Origin: Gymnopilus junonius
Taxonomy: Eukaryota > Basidiomycota > Agaricomycetes > Agaricales > Galerinaceae
Reading direction: 5' to 3'
NCBI GenBank assembly: GCA_015501075.1
Contig: JADNYJ010000877.1
Span: forward strand, 1-10,764
Length of the DNA stretch: 10,764 nucleotides
In this document: positions 1 to 6,920 of the stretch, piece by piece
Layout: the number at the start of each line of letters is the position of its first letter
Numbering within the stretch: position 1 is the first letter of the stretch
The notes under the pieces: model-generated
The model's database searches: none
What the model was told of the DNA's origin: nothing
Seen by the model: the letters and a program-made list of their open reading frames with translations, nothing else
Position numbers and translations under genes: made by a program

Positions 1-535
1 GCGTTCTGTGTCATATAAACTTTCTGCGAATTCGATCGGGACAGGTTCGCCGACTCTTTTGGCAACGTGGTTTGCCCCGTCCATGCACTTCCTCTTCGCA
101 GTCTTAATCTCTTCGCCGACATATCTGTAGTGTCCACACCTTTCCTCTTCTTATCTTCTCTCTCAAGCAACTCTTCGTCCACCAGCTGCATAGCCAAGCT
201 GTTGTAAACAAGGTCCTTAACGGTTAAGAAAAAGGACGTGATCTTTAGTCGGGCCATGTCTTTCGGATCGATCGTGATCAAAGACGCGTTCTCGGAGCCA
301 GAGTCCGGATAGGTGGTGGGATCGAGCTCGTGATTTAATGTTTTGAGAGATCTGGCCTCGTTTTCGGCTTCAATCTGTTTGTTCTTTTTTAGGATGGCCG
401 GGAGAGGTAAAGACTTCAGAAGTGCGATAAGTGTAGGGGTGGTGTGAGTCTTTGGTACCCGGGCCTGCGTGGCAGTAGTAGGGCCTGGACCCACTGCGGT
501 GGCAGTGGTGTTGTTGGGGATGGGATCCGGGGCCA
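1..535 (-). CDS. Unrecognised protein, N-terminal 178 residues, runs off the left edge
   Basis: An uninterrupted minus-strand frame starts at the ATG at 535-533 and is still open at position 1, giving at least 178 residues. The start context (ACAAAG before ATGGCC) is good, and the leader at 536-660 is pyrimidine-rich on this strand, as often seen at fungal starts. The protein opens MAPDPIPNNTTATAVGPGP, a Pro/Thr/Ala-rich, probably disordered stretch. A leucine/lysine segment follows (TPTLIALLKSLPLP, then ILKKNKQIEAENEARSL), then an acidic/basic mix with LVDEELLEREDKKRKG and a basic KRLRLRRG stretch that could serve as a nuclear signal. I do not recognise the family. A long stopless frame with plausible composition supports coding. 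No introns are evident in the visible part. Confidence 0.55.
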
Positions 536-922
536 TCTTTGTAAGTAAAAAGCTCGGAATAAAGGACAAGAATGTGAGGTGAGGATGTGAAAAGGATCTG
601 ATGAGATGTAAAATGTGAAAAAGCTTGAAGGAGATTGAGAAAGCCTTTTCCTGTGTCAGAACCAGATCTCAAGTGATAAGGGAAAGAGGCCCTTTGTGGG
701 GAGGATATATTCTTATTTGTGGATGTGATTACAGGTAGGATAAATCTGGTTCTGACGCTCGTTATCTTATCCTTAGATGAGCTTGGCATCGTACCTCAGC
801 AGCCCATCGCGGAATAATTGTAAACGCGTCGGCATGTGACTGGCCCTGGTTCGCGTTTTTCTCACAGCCGCGTGGCTGCTTTTCGCGTCGCTGGCTCTAG
901 CATTGTGACTTTGTCCGCCGTC
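536..922. promoter_or_regulatory. Divergent intergenic/promoter region between the left-edge gene and the Pif1 helicase
   Basis: These 387 bases lie between two divergent starts (535 minus, 923 plus). The half next to the left gene is pyrimidine-rich on the minus strand and free of convincing coding. A minus-strand frame at 370-789 is open but overlaps the better ORF in another frame and was judged a shadow. An ACGCGT hexamer lies at 824-829, about 95 nt upstream of the helicase ATG. No clear TATA box was seen on the plus-strand side. Confidence 0.45.
824..829. promoter_or_regulatory. ACGCGT (MluI cell-cycle-box-like) site upstream of the helicase
   Basis: The palindromic hexamer ACGCGT is seen directly. 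In yeasts this is the MCB element bound by MBF, which drives G1/S transcription of DNA-replication genes, so its place about 95 nt before a replication-associated helicase start is suggestive. A second copy lies at 977-982, just inside the proposed CDS and followed by an inverted CCAAT (ATTGG). Other copies at 284-289 and 3262-3267 lie in coding sequence and weaken the argument. Function is inferred only. Confidence 0.3.
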
Positions 923-3269
923 ATGCACAAAGCAGGGAAATCCGCAAAGCCAGCAAAGTCAGGTTTAAGTACCATAACGCGTGATTGGTCCACTTCCTCG
1001 CTGGGATCGGCGCCTCCCAGGTCTTCTCAGCCATTTGATTGGCCATCAACCCCCCCAGTTCCAGTCGCTCCTGCGAGGAAATTGACAGGCTCTGAGGCGC
1101 GTCTGCTAGCAATACAAGAGGCGCTTTCGGGGAAACCCAAACACTTACCTCCATCTGCACCACTTGCGCGCTCTACAGCGCAGAACAAACGAGCGAGTCC
1201 GACAGGAGGGCCTGAGGTGGTACCTGCCCCCAAAAAAGCTCGCCGAATTCTGCCCCCGACTGGCATGACAATGATTCTTTGTCTAAACCCAGTTTGTCTG
1301 CACATCAGTCCAAGCCTCGCTCTAGGTCAAGCTCGGTTCTCTCGCCTTTAGTTGATTCACCTAGTTCCTCAAGTTCAGCTGGGAAGACAAAAGTCGCGCC
1401 TGTTTTCTTGAGTCAGGAACAGACGCAAATTCTGAAATTGGTTCAAGAGGGAGAAAGCGTGTTCTATACTGGCAGTGCTGGTATGTGGATTTTATTTCTT
1501 GCATCTGCGTATAACTCATCCTTGTTTTTGCAAAGGAACTGGAAAATCTGTCCTACTAAGAGAAATAATCAAAACTCTACGTAAGAAGTTCGTCAAATCC
1601 CCTGACGCCGTGGCTATTACAGCTTCGACCGGTAACTTGACTTCACCTCGCTACAAGTTAAAAGCTAAGTTTGACACACAGGCATTGCAGCATGCAACAT
1701 TGGTGGTGTCACCATCCATTCTTTCGCAGGTATAGGCCTCGGAATTGAAAAGGCAGAAGAGTTGGCCTCGAAAGTCAGAAAGAATAAGAAAGCTGCAACT
1801 CGTTGGGCGAGGACCAGAGTACTTATTGTCGACGAAGGTATGCATACAAGCAACATTATGTGTCCATATGCGTGCTAAGGGTCAACTTTTATAGTTTCAA
1901 TGGTCGACGGTGATCTGTTTGACAAATTGGCACACATTGCCAGTGCCCTGCGAAAAGATCTTCGACCGTTTGGAGGGATTCAAGTGTGTAATACCTCTTG
2001 TTTTGTTGTCCGGCCAAGAATTGACGGTGAAGTTAAGTTGGTTGTCACTGGTGACTTTTTCCAATTACCCCCAGTTACGAAGGGCGAACAGCAGGTTAAA
2101 TTCGCATTTGAAGGCAGCATGTGGAAGGAAGCTGTAAAACACACATATAATCTCACCAAGGTCTTCCGACAAAGCGATCAGAGTAAGTAACTGTTTATCT
2201 GTTATGTTTTTTCTCTTCTAATGTCCTATTAGGATTCATTGACATGCTGAATGAAATGCGTTTTGGAAATCTTTCTCAGAAATCGATCGCTATGTTTAGA
2301 AGTCTTTCTCGAAACATCGAATATGATGATGGTCTGGGTGCCACCGAACTGTATATCCATTTTCCTTTGTTGTGTAAAAGACGCCATCTTCATATGCCTC
2401 TGTAGATTCCCGAGACGAGAGGATGTGGAGCGATCGAATTCCGGGCGCATGTCGCGTCTGCAGACGGAAGAGCAGTCTTTCACGTCTCAAGATGGCGGTA
2501 TCATACAAGACCTCAATCAACGCGAGAAGATGCTTGCCAACTTCATGGCTCCTCAACGCCTCGTATTACGTGTAGACGCACAAGTCATGTTAATCAAGAA
2601 TGTGGATGAAACCTTGGTTAATGGCAGCATGGGTCGTGTGCTCTCATTTACAGACGCGGAAAGCACTGAGGTTGAGCAAATGGGTGCCATCGGTGCTACG
2701 ACTTCGTCTTCCGCCAAGAAGGCTCCGGGCGCCGCCGCCTTCAAGGCTAAGATGTATCCTCTTGTGGAATTTTTGCTTCCCAATGGTATGAAACGACGGG
2801 TACTTGTGACTTCTGACACATGGAAAGTCGAATTGCCTACCGGTGAAGTTCAAGTTAGTCGGACACAGGTCAGTGTACTTATATTCTTTTGTGTGGCATT
2901 TACTGACTAATGGATCTAGCTTCCTCTTATCCTCGCCTGGGCAATGAGTATACACAAATCTCAAGGGCAAACTTTGGACCGAGTAAAGGTCGACCTAGGA
3001 AAGGTGTTTGAGAAAGGTAAGTAACAGGCATTGGACACGGTGTTTTATATACTGAAATTCTGTACAGGGCAAGCCTATGTTGCACTTTCACGAGCGACTT
3101 CCCTTGACCGGCTCCAAGTCCTTAACTTTGATCCGCACAAGGTGGTTCATCATATGCACCTGCAGTTAGACTTGATTTACTGATGCCTTTGTAAATTTAA
3201 CCTCAGGTCCAAGTACACCCCAAGGTCGTTGCCTGGAGCAAGACGCTTTCTGTGTTATCAGACGCGTAA
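923..3269 (+). CDS. PIF1: Pif1/Rrm3-family 5'-3' DNA helicase (ten exons, one probable frameshift)
   Basis: ATP-dependent 5'-3' DNA helicase of nucleus and/or mitochondria; the family unwinds G-quadruplexes and RNA-DNA hybrids, limits telomerase and maintains mtDNA. Proposed exons: 923-1480, 1536-1631, 1682-1837, 1895-1983, 2038-2182, 2233-2350, 2406-2868, 2920-3016, 3068-3141, 3207-3269; all introns are GT-AG and 50-65 nt. Allowing one missing base near 1253-1257, the product is about 619 aa. Visible motifs: a Q-motif-like LSQEQ (about 163-167), Walker A GSAGTGKS (184-191, split by intron 1), Walker B VDEVSMVD (about 268-275), the Pif1 segment [12 protein letters not shown]...[15 protein letters not shown] (about 305-313), motif [12 protein letters not shown] (552-562) and motif [12 protein letters not shown] (577-586). 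The N-terminus is Ser/Pro/Lys-rich with a KKARR basic patch. Instead of a frameshift, an 89-nt intron at 1220-1308 would also restore the frame (589 aa) but would remove KKARR. The ATG at 923 is the first in frame. Confidence 0.93.
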
Positions 3270-3482
3270 GCCACTCAGATCATAGATGCATCTAAAATGC
3301 TTTAATTATAAAGTTAGATCTCATTACATTGAGATTGATTAACTAGGCTAGTTTATTCAACTATTATTCTAGCTCTTCATGTGGATTCGCACAATTGTTG
3401 GCACAATCCATGTACACTTACATTCATCGATACAAAAAAAAATTAATTCTACCATTATGTCTCGAGCAACGAAAGGCAACGA
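3270..3482. other. Intergenic 3' region between convergent genes
   Basis: A short AT-rich stretch lies between the helicase stop (3267-3269) and the convergent broken gene ending at 3483. It contains a run of nine A at 3436-3444 and no supported gene. It probably holds the 3' ends of both transcripts. No clear terminator or polyadenylation signal could be assigned. Confidence 0.4.
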
Positions 3483-3982
3483 CTACGTGTATTGTTGTTC
3501 TTCGTTACTAAAGTATAAACTGGGCTTGACGTTGACAATCTTTCGTAATTTGGGGAATTGAGCGCGAAGCTCTTCAGCTACTTGCAGATTGGATGAGTCA
3601 GAGACAGACGATGTATAAACATTGTAAATTCTCTTCTGGAAAGGACTTCGTCGAGTTCGGCCCATTCATGCCATGACGGCTCGACGGAGAGGAAATCGTA
3701 CGAAATACGTGTGACACCAAGGTTTACGGTTATGGTTTCCAAAGCCATAGGTTCTGAGGCGGCTGCAAAGATGGATACTAACCAAGGAACTGGAGGCGCA
3801 GTTCCGCAAAGAGGGGTGGTCGAAAGTGAGATAGCTAATAAAGGATTGTCCTGATCCATGGTCTTCTCCGAGGTTACCAGACAATGGCCGCCGTTGCCAG
3901 ATTCCCACGCTGCCTCTCTATAAATGCTGCTAGATGGGCCTCCAATGCGTCGCGATCTGGATCTGCCCCAGTCTTGTACCAT
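3483..3982 (-). pseudogene. Frame-broken fragment resembling the C-terminal tail of a mushroom F-box/LRR-like protein
   Basis: Two overlapping minus-strand frames seem to be parts of one protein. The first runs from 3982 and includes PPVPWLVSIFAAASEP, MALETITVNL and PSWHEWAELDEVLSRREF. The second carries on in another frame from about 3645 to the stop at 3485-3483, with YTSSVSDSSNLQVAEELRAQ and FPKLRKIVNVKPSLYF. Together they read like the leucine-rich C-terminal end common in large agaricomycete families of F-box-like proteins (recalled from general knowledge, not checked). The switch falls between about 3630 and 3645. No good splice pair joins the two frames, so a one-base indel is likelier. 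No F-box is visible, so this is a truncated or decayed copy. The ATG at 3982 may not be a true start. It could also be an intact gene broken by a sequencing error. Confidence 0.45.
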
Positions 3983-4133
3983 TATCTGTCCTGAGCCAGC
4001 TCTTGTTAATTGCTAACATTCAACTACACTTGTTCACTCTTTCCGTGGTGCTGGTACCCGACCTCCTTTTCTAACCACACTCTCAACCAACGACCCCCTC
4101 ACGCACCACCACCACATCTCTCTAGCGTCTGCC

Positions 4134-4505
4134 ATGTCCTACGTTGTTCGCGACCCACGCTTCTCCATGTCGTTGCTCGATGCAGAGGCCCCTAGGTATG
4201 CCTACCCCGTTCACTCACATCCGTTCTTCATCATGCTGAATCCTTGCGTCGTTAGCGCTCCCACTCGCTACCGTCCTTCTTATGCCAAACGGATTGAACG
4301 CCGCGTCGTTGGTGTTTGGAAGCTCGTCACTCGTTCAACTCGCAAGCAACCCCGTAACTCCTCATGCCTCCGATTTCATCGTCGTGACTCGCGCAGAAGA
4401 GCACCTACACCCCAGGTCTATCGTTCAGACAATAAATTAGGGATCCATACTCATGCTGATTGCGACATTGCACTCACGCTCACATCCTATTTACTTTACG
4501 GGTAA
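4134..4505 (+). CDS. Small basic hypothetical protein
   Basis: An ATG at 4134 follows a strongly pyrimidine-rich leader (about 4020-4133, many CCA/CTC triplets), which is typical upstream of expressed fungal genes. The frame runs 123 codons to 4505. A 60-nt stopless segment at 4196-4255 has intron features (GTATGC donor, CTGAAT branch about 18 nt before the GTTAG acceptor). If spliced, the product is 103 aa, starting MSYVVRDPRFSMSLLDAEAP and rich in Arg, Ser and Lys after that. No known domain, signal peptide or membrane segment is apparent. A further intron near 4354-4396 is possible and would change the C-terminus. I do not recognise it; it may be a lineage-specific small gene or a leader-associated uORF. 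Confidence 0.32.
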   Translation: MSYVVRDPRFSMSLLDAEAPRYAYPVHSHPFFIMLNPCVVSAPTRYRPSYAKRIERRVVGVWKLVTRSTRKQPRNSSCLRFHRRDSRRRAPTPQVYRSDNKLGIHTHADCDIALTLTSYLLYG

Positions 4506-4650
4506 TCCTTCCTAATGACTGTATCGCTAAATTATTGGACATTTACATTGGACTCTAGTACTGCTGTCGAACACATCATGTATTCTTATATTTATAATTA
4601 ATATATTACAAGTTGTGCCTATGATTACGCAGAATATTAAAAAGTTTGGA

Positions 4651-5013
4651 TTAATGAGAGTAGGCGAATTCACAGAGCATCAAGTGCCTGATACGTTCAA
4701 GGTCCGAAACGAATGTCGCAATGAATTCAGCCATCATTGAAGGTTGTGCCATCTGCCGAGTGCTACCACTCATCGTTTTCATGCTTTTCGAGCTGCATCG
4801 ATTCGTTTTGCTCTTTGAGAGTATCATTTCCCTCGTCAAACGGCGTTTCTCAATGCCCCATAAGTTGACGAACCAGAGGGTCATCCACCTTTCTCTCTTC
4901 GCGGCTGCAGAGTTTGTCCTTTCCTCGTCAATCTATATCACAAAGACGTTAGAGCCGAGATTACAAGAATGAAAGAATACAACTACCCCTCTCAAACGGT
5001 GATCTGGTTGCAT
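4651..5013 (-). CDS. Possible two-exon hypothetical gene (about 102 aa)
   Basis: Two good minus-strand intron candidates lie here. One runs 5080 to 5016, with a GTGAGT donor, TTGAC/CTGAA branch options and a TTTTTAG acceptor. The other runs 4986 to 4933, with a GTAGTT donor, a consensus CTAAC branch and a GATATAG acceptor. An ATG at 5013-5011 lies in the 29-nt exon between them (5015-4987). Splicing to 4932-4651 gives MQPDHRLRG followed by IDEERTNSAAAKRERW and a Lys/Ser/Met-rich tail ending at the stop 4653-4651. The upstream intron would then lie in the 5' leader. No family is recognised. Another frame of the last exon reads as an acidic stretch (DEGNDTLKEQNESMQLEKHE) broken by stops, so this could be a decayed gene instead. 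Confidence 0.28.
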
Positions 5014-5081
5014 TCCTAAAAAGTCAATTCAAATTCAGTCAAAGCCTCAGTTGACACTTGACTCCATGTGACGAACTCACC

Positions 5082-5351
5082 TCATGAGCACCACTTGAGG
5101 CAAGCAGGCGATGGCTCGACGTTCATATCAATATCCATCTCGTCGTCATCATCAATCAGAGCAGCGAATGTCCAGGATAATGAAGGAAGGGCTTTGCGGA
5201 ATGATGCGATTGAGGTGGCGTTGTAGGGTGTTGAGTGGAACGTTTCGTTGAGCAGATTCCGGGCTGGATATGCTCTGGATTGTTGAGCGTTGCAGACCTG
5301 GGATAGGTTGGTGGGCTTTAAAAGGTGAGAATATGAATAAAGTAGTGACAT
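5082..5351 (-). CDS. Short hypothetical ORF with an acidic patch (89 aa)
   Basis: A minus-strand frame runs from the ATG at 5351 to the TGA at 5084-5082. It includes a Ser/Ala/Asn-rich middle and an acidic DDDDEMDIDMN stretch near the C-terminus. Its stop falls just before the GTGAGT donor at 5080, and its phase would match the downstream exon if the TGA were absent. It may therefore be the first coding exon of the gene to its left with a nonsense change, its 5' leader, or a chance ORF. No homology is recognised. Confidence 0.2.
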   Translation of the reverse strand: MSLLYSYSHLLKPTNLSQVCNAQQSRAYPARNLLNETFHSTPYNATSIASFRKALPSLSWTFAALIDDDDEMDIDMNVEPSPACLKWCS

Positions 5352-5516
5352 CGACGAATAATTCGACGCACGATATCATCGCAGGCGGCAATGTCGCAAC
5401 AACTTGGGGAACGTCGTCAAAGCTAACAGGAATCAGAAAGCAATGCCAAGAGGGGGGGGTCAATGGAAGCACATACTACATCGAATCTCTAGCATCTGTC
5501 CCGGGAGCTTCTCCAA

Positions 5517-6434
5517 CTATTTCAGTTGGGGCCAAGCTTGGAGATCTTCGTTCCAGGGACAAATTCGAAGATGTTGCATGTATTCCTCGTGCCTGAGCTC
5601 CAATTCGCGATTTCGCAAATCAAGCTACAGAGTAACAAAGATCGGACGTGTGTTCACAGACGAGCAACTTGGGTACTCACTTCTCTCCTGGTCATAGCTG
5701 GCCCCAAGTGGAATTGAAGCGTGCGGCGGAAAAAATCGCAAAGGGCACGGTGAACCACAATCTCTGACGCTGTTTCTACAGTTGCAGAAAAGTCCGCCAG
5801 GACGCCATCAAGTTTCTCTATCCTGAAAAAATAAGGCGATGAGAACTTGACTACGGAATTGTTACCTGGGAAGGTAATTACATTTCCTCGCATGCTGGTG
5901 TTAGAACGATTTTCTCTACATCATCGTGATGAGGGAGAAACTTGATGAACTTATTTCTATACTGTAAATAGTAAAGAAATTATGAATACATCGCTTTCAC
6001 GAAGATTGAAATTTGGATTCCCTTACCAAACGAGAAAGCTCTGTATGGATTTGTTGAGTTGTTCTCGGCCCCAGAGTTTCGCCCATAGAGTCCGCCTTGG
6101 CATAAACTACAATAAGACGTGCATTCAGAAAAATGTTCTCCACGACATAGATTGAAAAATCACCTTCATCTATTAAATCTTCCACTTTGACGTTCGCTGG
6201 ACTAGGAGTAGCAGAGTGGATTGTATGAAGGGCTGTACAAAGTCCTGTAATACGCCATGGTGCAGGCAGCTTTAGCGCAAGATGCAAAACAAAGGAATGC
6301 ACAAGCTACTCACGATCAACAACTCTTGGCTTCCGTTGGACAAAATTGGACTGAAAGTTCAAAGACGCCGGCGTCCTGTTCACAGCCCGCGTAGCGGATT
6401 TGATGTTTGCTTTTCGTTTTGAACGACGTGCCAT
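5517..6434 (-). CDS. Unrecognised five-exon protein (about 222 aa, or 203 aa)
   Basis: Starting at the ATG at 6434-6432, exons at 6434-6314, 6244-6027, 5961-5882, 5822-5681 and 5624-5517 join in frame to the stop TAG at 5519-5517. The four introns are 56-69 nt, all GT-AG, with donors GTGAGT, GTAAGG, GTAATT and GTGAGT. The reconstructed protein has 222 residues. It starts with a highly basic MARRSKRKANIKSATRAVN segment (possible nuclear or mitochondrial targeting), then has a mixed helical centre (TTQQIHTELSRLYRNKFIKF, then VEKIVLTPACEEM), a helical IEKLDGVLADFSATVETASE region, and ends with a charged helix LDLRNRELELRHEEYMQHLR and PWNEDLQAWPQLK. A 57-nt stopless stretch at 6163-6107 also looks like an intron (GTGATT...CTGAAT...TGTAG); removing it gives 203 aa. 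The regular phase across four junctions supports a real gene. I do not recognise the family. Helix-rich composition suggests a structural or adaptor protein. Confidence 0.62.
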
Positions 6435-6603
6435 GACTTGCAGTCCTGTTCCAGTGAGGAATGCCACTTGGAGATGTGTGTCGATCGTTGGTGCTACTTA
6501 GTAGGTTGCACTGCGCCTCGAGGCACCAGTGTTTCGAGAGCCTTTAAGCTTCACAGAAGCTAAGGGCAGGAAACTCCAGCAAAGGGTGAGAGAAGAAAGC
6601 CAG

Positions 6604-6615
6604 TATATATATTGG
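6604..6615 (-). promoter_or_regulatory. CCAAT/TATA-like element upstream of the five-exon gene
   Basis: On the minus strand, CCAAT (6615-6611) runs directly into an alternating TATATATA tract ending at 6604, about 170 nt upstream of the ATG at 6434. Position and orientation suit a core promoter, but AT-rich alternation can be chance. Confidence 0.3.
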
Positions 6616-6685
6616 CGCACAATGCATAGCGAGCATGTCAAATGGGGCCAGAGTCGGTATTGATGGTGCAGACAGTCGAAGTTGT

Positions 6686-6710
6686 AAATGGCCCTGCCAC
6701 TGGGGCCTTT
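6686..6710. repeat. Short GC-rich stem-loop with a bulge
   Basis: AAATGGCCC at 6686-6694 can pair with GGGCCTTT at 6703-6710, giving an 8-bp stem with one bulged T and a small loop. Flanking AGTTGT and ACAACT at 6680-6685 and 6718-6723 could extend it asymmetrically. It lies in the intergenic region with no assigned role. Confidence 0.3.
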
Positions 6711-6920
6711 GACAATGACAACTGATTCAAACAATAAGCTTCGAACTCTAATACCTCTTTTAACTTTAAGTGCTAGTCCACGTCCTGAGGCGGGGAACTT
6801 CAACTTATTGTGTGTAAAGGTGCATTGAGGGTATATTATTACTTCAAGCTATAGCGACTACCTGACGTAAGTAAATACAATAGAAAAGAAGGTCTAAGTC
6901 TACAAGTCACTAATCGCGAC

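Larger units (their letters stand above)
6435..6920. other. Intergenic region; promoter side of the five-exon gene and 3' side of the lipase
   Basis: These 486 bases lie between the start of the minus-strand five-exon gene and the end of the minus-strand lipase. No supported gene is present; the minus-strand frame at 6498-6803 has no recognisable content. A CCAAT-TATATATA arrangement reads on the minus strand at 6615-6604, and a small stem-loop lies at 6686-6710. Confidence 0.4.

Noticed and set aside
370..789. 139-codon minus-strand ORF starting MPSSSKDKITS
   Set aside because: It overlaps the longer frame from 535 in another phase and its sequence reads as an antiphase shadow rich in His, Ser and Pro; most of it lies in the presumed promoter.
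5270..5717. Plus-strand ORFs at 5270-5596, 5404-5697 and 5526-5717
   Set aside because: They lie antisense to the spliced five-exon gene and the 5082-5351 frame, overlap each other in different phases, and show no motifs.
6498..6803. 101-codon minus-strand ORF
   Set aside because: It overlaps the promoter-like CCAAT/TATA stretch, has no conserved motif and no support from spliced extension.
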